NCBI RefSeq assembly: GCF_030128825.1
Contig: NZ_CP119127.1
Location: 416,001-480,000 of the forward strand
Length of the DNA: 64,000 nt
Direction of reading: 5' to 3'
Source: Sphingobium sp. WTD-1
GTDB lineage: Bacteria > Pseudomonadota > Alphaproteobacteria > Sphingomonadales > Sphingomonadaceae
The first letter of the stretch is position 1, and every line of letters begins with the position of its first letter. The position numbers and the translations under genes are program-made. The notes beneath the pieces were generated by a model. The model was not told the origin of the DNA and did not search any database. It saw only the letters and a program-made list of their open reading frames with translations. Positions 34,526-42,741 of the stretch are shown here, piece by piece.

Positions 34526-35581
34526 TCACAGCCACGCGCGCGGGCCATGATAGGCGCGGTAAGGATCAGCAAGCCGGCCGAGAAACAGTTGGGCGACCTG
34601 AGCGTCATAACGGTCTGCGAGCGTTCGCGCCAAGGGCGGCAATTCGGCGATCGACCGGCTCACATCATCCAGTTGGATGGGCTTATCGAGTGTCGGCGCA
34701 TCGATCCTGACCAAATTCTCGCGTCCGATAAGCAGGCCGGCCTGACCCAAAGCATTCTGACTGGCCAGATGCATCGCCGAAGAGATGATCGCACGCCAGT
34801 GAAGCATGCCTCCGAAACGGATCTGCGCGTTGGAAATCCTCATCTCCTGCTCGCCACAGCCAAGCGAGAGAATATCGACGAACGCCGCGTCTACGTCGTT
34901 GCAGGTGAGCGCATCTACCAGACCCAGCATGATAGGATTATTCGCCCACACGCCGCCATCCGCGAATTGCCGGTTCCCGTTCCGATAGACAGAAAAGAAG
35001 GTCGGAGCGGCAGATGTGGCCAGGGCGACCGTCTTGATTTCTTCTTTCCAGTCGAGCCGGAAATCCGGGTGGTGAGGGGTCTTGAAAATCGTGACTTCGT
35101 TGAAACCGTCAAATGCGGGGATGCACAGCCTTACGTTCGCCTGCCCGAACAGTCGCCCATCGAAAATTTTGTGGAGCTGCGCTTCAAGCGGAGCGCGATC
35201 ATAGCGGTAGAGGTGGAGAGATCGAACGAAATCCCAAGCTTTACCCAGACCGAGCAGTTTATGTCGTTGCGGAAAAATCGCCGCTCCATGGCGCATGTAG
35301 ATCTCGAGCACTTCGGACGCGCGCATGCCGTTCGCAAGAGCCAGGGCAATGATGCCGCCGGTAGAGGTCCCAGCAATCAAGTCAAAATGTGCGCCGATGC
35401 TTTGACCGCCGAGATGACGCTGCTCGAACTCAGCAAGGATCGCAGCTGGCAATATGCCTCGTATCCCGCCACCATCGATCGATAGAATGCGAAAGCGTTG
35501 CGCCGCCGGCCACGGGAGACGCTCCCGCCTGCGCTGGAGTGTCCCTTCAGACCGCCGCGATGGATTTGCTGCTGCCGTCAA
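34526..35581 (-). CDS. CBASS patatin-like phospholipase effector (CapV-like)
   Basis: A 351-residue patatin-fold lipase. It has the oxyanion-hole motif DGGGIRG (36-42), nucleophile GTSTG (Ser73) and the catalytic Asp of FADGGVWANNP. CapV effectors are switched on by cyclic nucleotides made by the CD-NTase and destroy the inner membrane of infected cells. The position directly after the E2-like gene, with a 35-base overlap, supports this role. The first 28 residues are a basic leader absent from many homologues. Confidence 0.9.
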   Translation of the reverse strand: MTAAANPSRRSEGTLQRRRERLPWPAAQRFRILSIDGGGIRGILPAAILAEFEQRHLGGQSIGAHFDLIAGTSTGGIIALALANGMRASEVLEIYMRHGAAIFPQRHKLLGLGKAWDFVRSLHLYRYDRAPLEAQLHKIFDGRLFGQANVRLCIPAFDGFNEVTIFKTPHHPDFRLDWKEEIKTVALATSAAPTFFSVYRNGNRQFADGGVWANNPIMLGLVDALTCNDVDAAFVDILSLGCGEQEMRISNAQIRFGGMLHWRAIISSAMHLASQNALGQAGLLIGRENLVRIDAPTLDKPIQLDDVSRSIAELPPLARTLADRYDAQVAQLFLGRLADPYRAYHGPRAWL

Positions 35582-36047
35582 GCAGACGTTCCTCCCGGGT
35601 TGCGTGTCGTCCGCCGCCTTTCCATTTCTTGGTGAGGAGCCAGCCCTCGTAGAAGTAGAGGTAGCGAGCTGTCCAGGGCACGGTTGTGTCGGCGAGCAAA
35701 TCCTCTGGCGTCCATTCCTTGTTGTAGGGGTCGAAGAGACAGAGATTTGGGAGATGAGGGTCGTCTTTGTTCACGTAGACATGCGGTATCGGCCCCTCCT
35801 CATAACTTGGGTGTCTCTCGAGAACAGGGTCCAAGATCTGCACGCGGGGCTGCACGGAGATAACGCGGAACGCTTCAGGTGCGCGCGGCACGCGGTAGAT
35901 TATACGTACCGTATACCAGGTCTTTTGAGGCTGAAGGGAACCAACCCAGACTGCGCCGCGATCGGACCGTTCCTGAACCCGAAAGTCCGGCCAACGCATC
36001 GCCATGGTCGCGATCTGGGTGTCGATATCGATCAATCCGGGATGCAT
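35547..36047 (-). CDS. CBASS E2-like conjugating protein (type II short)
   Basis: A 166-residue protein with an E2-type core: strands VWVGSLQP, TVRIIYRVP, RVISVQPRVQI, then HVYVNKDDPHLPNLCLFDP in which Cys103 is the likely catalytic cysteine, and a W/Y-rich C-terminal helix (WTARYLYFYEGWLLTKKW). In short type II CBASS the E2 acts without a fused E1/E2 Cap2 and without Cap3, as here. It conditions the CD-NTase by conjugation. It overlaps the CD-NTase gene by 16 bases and the effector gene by 35. Confidence 0.85.
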   Translation of the reverse strand: MHPGLIDIDTQIATMAMRWPDFRVQERSDRGAVWVGSLQPQKTWYTVRIIYRVPRAPEAFRVISVQPRVQILDPVLERHPSYEEGPIPHVYVNKDDPHLPNLCLFDPYNKEWTPEDLLADTTVPWTARYLYFYEGWLLTKKWKGGGRHATREERLLDGSSKSIAAV

Positions 36048-37285
36048 CCGCCCCCCATCTGCGTACTGGCACGAGCAGGCGTGCTGATCGCCGAAACCAC
36101 CGTGGGCGCGGCCGCGGTAACGATCCGCCCGGTTGATCCGAACCGGAGAGCACCCTTTTCGGCTTCGGCCTGGCTCCGCGTGAGCAACTCATCGAGCGCG
36201 AAGCTTGCGGCGGTCTCTCCGAACAGGTCGTCTAGGATCAGCTTCATTTCCGTGAGGGAGATGTCCGCCTCCTGCAAGCGACGAAGCTGGCGTGAGAGAT
36301 GGGCCAGATCCTGAACGTAAAGACTCTGCTCGTCGATCTTAGCCGGCCAACGGTCGGTAAAGACATCCGGGACATAAGATGGGTTGGTCACCGTGAGCAG
36401 GCGGCCCGATCGGCCCTCATCGCGCAACCGAGTCGAGATGTAAGACGCGATTGAGATCACCTCGTCCGCAAGCCCGCCCCCGGTCGGAGCCACTTCGAGC
36501 GCCAGCGCCGCGAGGACGACGGACGGAGGTTTACGCCCCTGCCGATGCCGATACCGCACGTCGCGGTTCCGCTTGATGAGTTGGAGCGCGACGACCCGCG
36601 CGGACTTCTCCGAGAGCGGAACTTGCTCGGGCAAGGGCTCCGTATCGGCTTTAGCAAAAGCCCCATCCATCGTGAGGCCACGCGCGTCGAACATGGCCGC
36701 GAAGACGGGATCAAATGCCGTCTCGCGATTGAACAAATCTGCAAAGCCCCAGGGATTAACCGGCTTATGATAGGATTCGGCATTCTCCTCACGCCAGTGG
36801 AACAAGTGGCCGGCGCGTTCAGGGTGACCAGTCAACCGGGCGATCGGCATGAGATCAACGCGAACGCCATCGTCATAGGTGACCGTCACGCAGCGGCTGT
36901 TGCGCGTCACCATCCCACGGTAGCGCGTTCCCTCTTCACCATTAATGGCCTTGAAGAGCTGGTCGAGAATTGTCGCGGGATCGCTGGATGGCGAGATATC
37001 CAGCTCGATCGTCACATCAACATCGTGCTGATCCTTTTTCACCCGCGAAGCGATCGCAGTGCCTGTCGCAAAGCTACCGCCAGGGTAGCAGGTGACCACC
37101 TTGCCCTCGAGCGGGCTGCCCGACCGGTCGACCCAATTGCAAAGCGCATGATAGTGCTTTTCTGCCTCCCCATGCTTGGTGGGGGAGAGCTGTACGCGCC
37201 GCGCGACATCCATCAGCAGCGCGTCCGCCGGTGCAGGCAACGGAAGCCGGTGCAACCATCGACCGGGGCGTTGTTCGTAGGTCAT
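36032..37285 (-). CDS. CBASS cGAS/DncV-like nucleotidyltransferase (CD-NTase)
   Basis: A 417-residue second-messenger synthase. The nucleotidyltransferase core shows YPGGSFATGTAI (residues 68-78), the paired Asp88 and Asp90 in HDVDVTIELD and the third acid Asp144 in GVRVDLMP. The C-terminal helical domain includes PPSVVLAALALEVAP. The C-terminus, a tail ending in a small residue region, would be the site of E2-mediated conjugation. The clade and cyclic product cannot be read by eye. It is the first gene of the leftward CBASS operon, divergent from the HTH/peptidase pair. Confidence 0.92.
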   Translation of the reverse strand: MTYEQRPGRWLHRLPLPAPADALLMDVARRVQLSPTKHGEAEKHYHALCNWVDRSGSPLEGKVVTCYPGGSFATGTAIASRVKKDQHDVDVTIELDISPSSDPATILDQLFKAINGEEGTRYRGMVTRNSRCVTVTYDDGVRVDLMPIARLTGHPERAGHLFHWREENAESYHKPVNPWGFADLFNRETAFDPVFAAMFDARGLTMDGAFAKADTEPLPEQVPLSEKSARVVALQLIKRNRDVRYRHRQGRKPPSVVLAALALEVAPTGGGLADEVISIASYISTRLRDEGRSGRLLTVTNPSYVPDVFTDRWPAKIDEQSLYVQDLAHLSRQLRRLQEADISLTEMKLILDDLFGETAASFALDELLTRSQAEAEKGALRFGSTGRIVTAAAPTVVSAISTPARASTQMGGGCIPD

Positions 37286-37376
37286 CTCGATTTCTCCATT
37301 GCCCCGGCAGCGGGACTGGCGAACATGACTGTAAGGATATATCAGACGGACGTTTGATGCAACTGGTCAGACGAAA

Positions 37377-37434
37377 ATGTTCGATTGACCTTTACGGAAC
37401 GGATTTATAAGCGGCCGTCGACATGTTAGATTGA
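37377..37434 (+). promoter_or_regulatory. Direct-repeat operator and candidate promoter between CBASS and its regulator pair
   Basis: ATGTTCGATTGA (37377-37388) and ATGTTAGATTGA (37423-37434) differ at one base and are 46 bases apart. Between them lie TTGACC (37385-37390) and TATAAG (37406-37411), a possible rightward promoter with a short 15-base spacer. The repeats flank the promoter as repressor half-sites might. The leftward CBASS promoter must lie in the same 167-base region. Confidence 0.5.
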
Positions 37435-37452
37435 GACTGAGGAGACCAAGCT

Positions 37453-37776
37453 TTGTCGATCGCGATGAGATTGCAGAAGCTGCGGACGGCCAAGCGCGAG
37501 TCGCTTCAGGACGTGGCCGATGCAATCGGCGCTTCGAAAGGCCATGTGTGGGAGCTGGAAAAGGGCACCGCCAAAAACCCTTCGGTAGATTTGCTGCGCA
37601 AGCTGGCCGAACATTTCGGTGTGACGATCGCCACTTTGATCGGCGAGAACCCGAGCGATGAGCACGATGAACAGTTGCTCGTTATGTTTCGCGACCTGCA
37701 ATCACTGTCGGATGCCGACCGTGCTGTCCTCGACGACATCATCAAAGGTATGAAAAGGCGGCATAGCGAGAGCTGA
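37453..37776 (+). CDS. XRE-type HTH repressor (CapH-like)
   Basis: A 107-residue protein with an XRE helix-turn-helix at residues about 5-60 (RLQKLRTAKRESLQDVADAIGASKGHVWELEKG, then LRKLAEHFGVTIATLIGE) and a short helical C-terminus. The TTG start at 37453 has GAGGAGA seven bases upstream; an ATG twelve bases later is the alternative. It lies two bases before an ImmA/IrrE peptidase gene and diverges from CBASS, the arrangement of the CapH-CapP regulator pair known to control CBASS. Cleavage by the peptidase would relieve repression. Confidence 0.8.
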   Translation: MSIAMRLQKLRTAKRESLQDVADAIGASKGHVWELEKGTAKNPSVDLLRKLAEHFGVTIATLIGENPSDEHDEQLLVMFRDLQSLSDADRAVLDDIIKGMKRRHSES

Positions 37777-37778
37777 GT

Positions 37779-38678
37779 ATGCAGATTGATCGGATGGACC
37801 TCGACGCATGCAGGACGCCAGCAACGATCGTTGCTGAAATTCTCCGTCAAGTACCCGACCTGCCGGTCCCCGTCCCAATCGAGGAATTGGCCGCCGCCGT
37901 GGACATTACCGACATTCGTCGATTGGAAACTCCGAACTTCGAGGGAGGTCTCATAACGCAACCTGAGCGTCGTGATGGTATGATCCTCGTCAATTCGACC
38001 GGCTCGGCCCAGCGGCAGAGATATACGATCGGGCACGAGCTCGGACATTACCTCATGGTGTCGCATCAACCCGCCACTGCGGGCGGCGCGTTTATGTGCT
38101 CGAGTTCTGACATGACGGTTCGAAAAGCTGATCGGGATAACAGAGCTGCTCGCATGGAGGCCGAAGCAAACCGGTTCAGTGCCAATATGCTCATGCCGCT
38201 GGCGCGCTTTCGTCCCGATATGGAAGCGTTGGGCTCGCCAGACCTCGACAGCATCTTCGCCCTTGCGATCCGCTACGACATGAGCCGGGAAGCGACCTCC
38301 ATTCACTACACCAGTCATCACGACGAGGCATGCGCGATTGTACTGTCTAAAGATGGCATTGTTCGTCGAATCTACCGGCCGTCGCGCTTCCCGTTCATAG
38401 ACGCGCCGATCAACAGACCCTTGCCGACACCATCCTGTGCGGCACGGTTCAACCCCTCGAAATCGGGTTGGGGTGAACTCGATGGCGGCGTCTGGCTTGG
38501 AAGACAGCTCGGTGCTGCGATAGGCCTTAGAGAGCAGGTTCATCGCGCGAGCGGAGGTTGGACTTACTCGCTTCTGGTACTCGAGGAGGCGAGCCACGAT
38601 AGCTCCGAAGATGCGGAGGAGAGCGACCTGGAAGACGTGTTTGATCGCTTTTCCAGGCGGGGCGGTAGCGACCGCTGA
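37779..38678 (+). CDS. ImmA/IrrE-family metallopeptidase (CapP-like)
   Basis: A 299-residue protein with the zinc motif HELGH (His86, Glu87, His90) in YTIGHELGHYLM and a downstream EAEANRFSANMLMP segment that supplies the third ligand in this family. The C-terminal half (about 190-299) is a further domain possibly sensing a signal. CapP enzymes are activated by single-stranded DNA and cut CapH; this gene follows the HTH gene by two bases. An ATG five codons in (37794) is another possible start. Confidence 0.82.
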   Translation: MQIDRMDLDACRTPATIVAEILRQVPDLPVPVPIEELAAAVDITDIRRLETPNFEGGLITQPERRDGMILVNSTGSAQRQRYTIGHELGHYLMVSHQPATAGGAFMCSSSDMTVRKADRDNRAARMEAEANRFSANMLMPLARFRPDMEALGSPDLDSIFALAIRYDMSREATSIHYTSHHDEACAIVLSKDGIVRRIYRPSRFPFIDAPINRPLPTPSCAARFNPSKSGWGELDGGVWLGRQLGAAIGLREQVHRASGGWTYSLLVLEEASHDSSEDAEESDLEDVFDRFSRRGGSDR

Positions 38679-38968
38679 ACGAACGGCAATTTATCTATTT
38701 TGCTTGCCCAGAGCGGACAGTTGGGAACGTCCAACTTTCCTGACTGTAGGTGATCCGAGCGCCTGCAACAAAGTACGTCCGCTTTCGGGAAGCGAGAAAT
38801 CGGCTCTGAGCGTCCGCTAAGGGTCGTGAAACGAATAGAGACAGCTAATCCCGAGCTTAAAAAAACAACCGTAATGAACTAAAATGCGGCTAATTCGGTA
38901 TCTTGCCAGAGCTTGTTGTCAACATTAGCACTACCCCTCTGCTTCGGGGAATCAGCAGGGGGGGCTAT

Positions 38969-39724
38969 ATGAATTTTTTAAGTCGCGCAGCCGCGGCTTT
39001 GCTGGTCGCAGCGTGTATAGTTGCGCCTGCATCAGGCCAGGAACGTACCGCGATCAAAGGCGGTTTCAGTCTCGCACCACAAAGCGGCAAGACCATCCTG
39101 GTGTTTCGTCCAACGGTGCGCGTGGGCGCCCAATCCACAGGCGGCATGTTCGAGCCCAACGCTGACTGGACGGACCAGGCACGTAAAAATATCGATGACG
39201 CTTTGGCAAAACGTCAGCAGACCTTGGGCAACAAGGTGATTGCTGCACCGGTTTCCTATGGTGGGGATGCCCAACTGGTCGAGGAATATTCGGCCTTGTT
39301 TGCGGCGGTTTCACAATCGGTGATCCAGTATCAGTTTTTCGTGGGCAATCGCCTTCCCACGAAAAAGCGCGACAATAAGGCTGACATATTCGAATGGTCG
39401 CTCGGCAGTGGCGTAGGCGCGCTGCCCGGCGCCAAGGACGCCGACTATGCCTTGTTCATCTATAACAAAGATGCCTATGGCTCTACCGGCCGGAAGATGT
39501 TGCAATTTGCAGCAGCGCTAGGGGGCGTAGGCGTTAAATCGGGTGAACATGCCGGCTATGCAGGCCTTGTTGATCTCAAGACCGGCAATCTTTTATGGCT
39601 TAATGCCGACGGTGCGATGGGCGGGGATGTCCGGGAAGTAGACGGCGCCGAAAAGCGGGTTGGTCAGTTGTTGGAGGAGTTTCCAGGAAGCGCACAGCCT
39701 AAGCTGGCGACTGCGCAACAATGA
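38969..39724 (+). CDS. Exported protein of unknown function, first of a five-gene coupled operon
   Basis: A 251-residue protein with a signal peptide (residues 1 to about 24, MNFLSRAAAALLVAACIVAP then ASGQ). The mature part reads as an alpha/beta domain: GKTILVFRPTVRVGAQSTGG, KNIDDALAKRQQTLGNKVI, ADYALFIYNKDAYGS, YAGLVDLKTGNLLWLNADG. The last segment resembles periplasmic proteins that report on a stored or printed quantity, but no family is certain. The ATG at 38969 begins the signal peptide. Its stop overlaps the M48 protease start as ATGA. Confidence 0.65.
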   Translation: MNFLSRAAAALLVAACIVAPASGQERTAIKGGFSLAPQSGKTILVFRPTVRVGAQSTGGMFEPNADWTDQARKNIDDALAKRQQTLGNKVIAAPVSYGGDAQLVEEYSALFAAVSQSVIQYQFFVGNRLPTKKRDNKADIFEWSLGSGVGALPGAKDADYALFIYNKDAYGSTGRKMLQFAAALGGVGVKSGEHAGYAGLVDLKTGNLLWLNADGAMGGDVREVDGAEKRVGQLLEEFPGSAQPKLATAQQ

Positions 39725-40926
39725 TGCAAAGGGCGTCCGGGTTGGTTGCGATGGCTGTGGCGTTCATGGCGCCTGCGGCGATCGGGCAGAGCAAGATTGC
39801 GCCACCCCCTCCCCCTTATACTGGCGCCTATCAGCCGCAGGGGGTAGATGAGATCGGGCTCTGGCGCGAAGGAGATGAGGACGAACGCATCCTCGCAAAT
39901 TCTCCGATCGTGCTTCGGGACGAAGCGCTCAACGCCTATGTCAAGGGCGTCCTATGCGCGACCGTTGGGGACGATCGATGCCGATCCGTCCGTCTCTATA
40001 TATTGCGGGTTCCGCTGTTCAACGCGTCGATGGCGCCGAATGGCACGATGCGGGTGTATAGCGGCCTACTGCTTCGCGTCCGCAACGAGGCCGAGCTCGC
40101 CACTGTGTTAGGCCATGAGTTTGGTCACTTCGAACAACGGCACACATTGGCCGATTGGAAAGCAAGAAGATCCAGCAGCGATTTGCTGAGCTGGGCGGCC
40201 GTCCTGGCGCTGCTGGGCAACACATATCAGTCATATTCCAATTTCGATAGTTTGCAGCTGTCGGTTTATGGCCGCCTTTCTCATTTCAACCGCGATCAGG
40301 AGCGTGAGGCTGATGCTTTGGGGCTGGGTTATCTCAATCACAGCGCCTTGCGTCCTCAGTCTGCATCTGTGGTCTGGCAAAATCTGATGGCAGAACAGGA
40401 AGCCTCGGCGCTGGTACGGGGCGTCAGGAAGCCTGACTTCAATAAAGTTGCCTTCTTTGCATCCCATCCTCCTAGTGGCGAACGCGCCGCTACCCTGGCA
40501 GCGTTTGCCGATCCGGCGGGCGCTGAACGGGACGATGGAATTGCACGCTACGCAGCAGCTTTGGCGCCCTGGCTACCCACCTTTCTGGACGATCAGATCA
40601 AGCTGAATGATTTTGGCGCAAGCGACTATATCATATCGTCGCTTGCGCAAAATGGTTGGACCGCACCGCTCCTGGTGGCTCGCGGCGATCTTTACCGGGC
40701 GCGCGGCAACCCGCGTGATCTGGCGCAAGCTGCAGAATTTTACGGCAAAGCGGTCGAGATGGATGCCGGATTGCCCGAAGCGCAGCGCGGACTAGGCTTA
40801 TCTCTCTTCAAGACTGGCCGTCGCACGGAAGGGCAGACCGCCTTACGCCGCTATCTCGAACTCAAACCAAATGCATCGGATGCCGCCATGATCAACATGC
40901 TGGCACCCGCCGCCGGGGGGCAATGA
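39721..40926 (+). CDS. Exported M48-family metalloprotease with C-terminal TPR-like repeat
   Basis: A 401-residue protein. It has a signal sequence at the N-terminus (to about residue 22, AIGQ), zinc motif HEFGH (His132, Glu133, His136) and a third ligand Glu in QEREADALGL, as in BepA/LoiP-type periplasmic proteases. ASHPPSGERAATL near the middle is also typical. The last 70 residues form a TPR-like pair (RGDLYRARGNPRDLAQAAEFYGKAV, LGLSLFKTGRRTEGQTALRRYLEL). It probably handles outer-membrane protein quality control. Translationally coupled to both neighbours. Confidence 0.85.
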   Translation: MMQRASGLVAMAVAFMAPAAIGQSKIAPPPPPYTGAYQPQGVDEIGLWREGDEDERILANSPIVLRDEALNAYVKGVLCATVGDDRCRSVRLYILRVPLFNASMAPNGTMRVYSGLLLRVRNEAELATVLGHEFGHFEQRHTLADWKARRSSSDLLSWAAVLALLGNTYQSYSNFDSLQLSVYGRLSHFNRDQEREADALGLGYLNHSALRPQSASVVWQNLMAEQEASALVRGVRKPDFNKVAFFASHPPSGERAATLAAFADPAGAERDDGIARYAAALAPWLPTFLDDQIKLNDFGASDYIISSLAQNGWTAPLLVARGDLYRARGNPRDLAQAAEFYGKAVEMDAGLPEAQRGLGLSLFKTGRRTEGQTALRRYLELKPNASDAAMINMLAPAAGGQ

Positions 40927-41522
40927 TGAAAAAAACTATGTGGACACGTGCGGCTATCGTTGGCGTCGCCGGCATGCTGTCAGTGTCTATGGCCTGCGCC
41001 AACGGCTATCGCGAGAAGAATATGCAGGTCGAAGTCGCGAAATCGGCCATGAAGGTCACGCCCGTTCGTGATTGGAACAGTCTGTCGATCCGTCCGGGCA
41101 AAAAGGCCGAGACCTGGACGCTGGACGGAGAACAGCTCAACGACGTCACCTTTTACGGTGGTATAGCGCCGGGCGAACCGTTGATCCGCGAAACGAGCAA
41201 GAAGCATAAGCCCTTGCCCAAATTCAGCAGCGAAACGTTGCTGGTTGAGATCCCTGAACTGCTTGAAGGCACCTACCGGACGGAAAAGGGGATCGGATCA
41301 TTTTCCGTTACAAACTCGAAACCGGACCGGTTTTTGGGACAGGATGGCATCCGCTTTACATATGAATATGTCGATGCGGACAATCTTCCAAGGAAGGGAG
41401 AGGCACGGGCTGCCTTGATCAAGGGGCAACTTTACATGGCAACCTTCGATGCACCTCGGCTGCATTATTTCGAAGCAACGCTGGATGATTTCCATGCCCT
41501 CACAGACAGCGCAGCGTTGTGA
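40923..41522 (+). CDS. Exported hypothetical protein, third of the coupled operon
   Basis: A 199-residue protein with a signal-type N-terminus (residues 1 to about 26, with a Cys near its end at MACANGYREK, so it could be a lipoprotein). The mature domain is strand-rich (SIRPGKKAETWTLDG, NDVTFYGGI, FRFTYEYVD-like IRFTYEYVDAD, GQLYMATFDAP). The family is not recognised. It starts in the ATGA overlap with the M48 gene and ends in a GTGA overlap with the next gene, so it is fixed in the operon. Confidence 0.65.
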   Translation: MMKKTMWTRAAIVGVAGMLSVSMACANGYREKNMQVEVAKSAMKVTPVRDWNSLSIRPGKKAETWTLDGEQLNDVTFYGGIAPGEPLIRETSKKHKPLPKFSSETLLVEIPELLEGTYRTEKGIGSFSVTNSKPDRFLGQDGIRFTYEYVDADNLPRKGEARAALIKGQLYMATFDAPRLHYFEATLDDFHALTDSAAL

Positions 41523-41740
41523 CCGAAGGTATGGAACCCGATGCGACTGGAAGGACTGAAGAGCGGTCACGAACCACCGCCGGCAATCGAATCCCGAGCG
41601 ACAATGGGGCACAATGCGATCAAGTGACGAGCGTCGAAGCGTTCAATACTCTCCTGGCCTCCGTCGCCACTTATAACGGCGTCGAGCATGCAAGAATGGC
41701 GGCTCACCGGCAGGCGATATGGGATCTGCTGCTCCAATGA
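41519..41740 (+). CDS. Small hypothetical protein before PrfH
   Basis: A 73-residue protein starting at GTG in a GTGA overlap, or at ATG 41531. The first half is polar; the second (VEAFNTLLASVATYNGVEHARMAAHRQAIWDLLLQ) is helical. Not recognised. In most genomes the prfH partner at this place is the RNA ligase RtcB; this is far too short and has no RtcB motif. Confidence 0.45.
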   Translation: MTEGMEPDATGRTEERSRTTAGNRIPSDNGAQCDQVTSVEAFNTLLASVATYNGVEHARMAAHRQAIWDLLLQ

Positions 41741-42585
41741 TCCGCTTCCCACTCCGCGCTCGCGCACGGTCGTCGCAATGTCTGACGTTCGTCGGAGACG
41801 GGGGGCATTTCTTTTCGGCGCCGCCAGCATTTCTTGAACGCTTGCAGAGCGATACGCTTACCGACGTTGACATGCGATTTTTGGCTCAGGAAGGCCATGC
41901 CACCTCTGATCGGGGCGATCTGGGATGGATGACACATGCCTATGGGATAGCGCAGCGCTTGAGCGAAATCATCCTGCATCTGACTTCCGGCAGTGGGCCG
42001 GAGGAGTGCCGCTGGGTCGTTGCCCAGTTGGCCATGGCTTTCGCGCGGGAAGCGAAAGAGGCTGGCGTTGCCTGCGAACTGGTCGAAAGCCATGAAGGCC
42101 TGCCGTCTTCGCTCCTGCTTCAAATATCGGGTGAGGGCGCGGCGACCTTTGTATCCGGGCGTGTGGGCACGATCTTGTGGAAGGGCGAAAGCCGATTCCG
42201 GCCTCATCACAAGCGTCGCAACTGGTTCGTCGGCGTAAGCATCGCACCAGAAGCCGATGCGATTACCGATTTGCGAGAAGAGGATATCGACTATCAAGCA
42301 ATGCGGGCCAGTGGCCCGGGCGGTCAGCATGTGAACAAGACCGACAGCGCTGTGCGTGCAACACATCGCCCCTCGGGCCTCGTCGCCACCGCCCAGGAAC
42401 AACGATCCCAGCACGCCAACCGGAAACTGGCGAAGCTGAAGCTGGCGATGTTGATCGAGGATCAGCGGGCCCATGTGCAAGCCAAAGGGCGACAGGCAGA
42501 ATGGGCTGTTCACAAACAATTGGAGCGCGGTAATCCCGTGCGGATCTATTCTGGTCCGCACTTCATCTTCAAACGCACATCATAG
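41737..42585 (+). CDS. prfH: PrfH-type peptide release factor homologue with N-terminal extension
   Basis: A 282-residue protein. The C-terminal part (about residues 75-282) is a PrfH: LHLTSGSGPEECRWVVAQL, then the catalytic loop SGPGGQHVNKTDSAVRATH with GGQ at 195-197 and the basic tail QRSQHANRKLAKLKLAML. PrfH frees ribosomes with damaged decoding centres, usually with RtcB. PrfH is normally about 200 residues; here about 75 extra residues precede it, starting in the ATGA overlap with the upstream gene. An internal start is conceivable, but the overlap favours the long form. It closes the operon with an exported protease, which is unexpected. Confidence 0.85.
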   Translation: MIRFPLRARARSSQCLTFVGDGGHFFSAPPAFLERLQSDTLTDVDMRFLAQEGHATSDRGDLGWMTHAYGIAQRLSEIILHLTSGSGPEECRWVVAQLAMAFAREAKEAGVACELVESHEGLPSSLLLQISGEGAATFVSGRVGTILWKGESRFRPHHKRRNWFVGVSIAPEADAITDLREEDIDYQAMRASGPGGQHVNKTDSAVRATHRPSGLVATAQEQRSQHANRKLAKLKLAMLIEDQRAHVQAKGRQAEWAVHKQLERGNPVRIYSGPHFIFKRTS

Positions 42586-42741
42586 GCGATCGGAGAGGCT
42601 GGTGTCGCAGGAGCGACATCAGTCTTCTTCCGATTCTAAAATCAGATTTCGAGGGAAAACGTTGACCCCATACAGGGTACGAAGGGTTGGCCGATTTTGA
42701 AGCGTTATCCCTGCGGCCATCATGGCCCTAGGAGACGTGTC

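Noticed and set aside
41519..41740. Small gene before prfH as a truncated rtcB
   Set aside because: No RtcB motif (metal-binding Cys/His or nucleotidyl His region) is present, and the frame is independent with its own overlaps.
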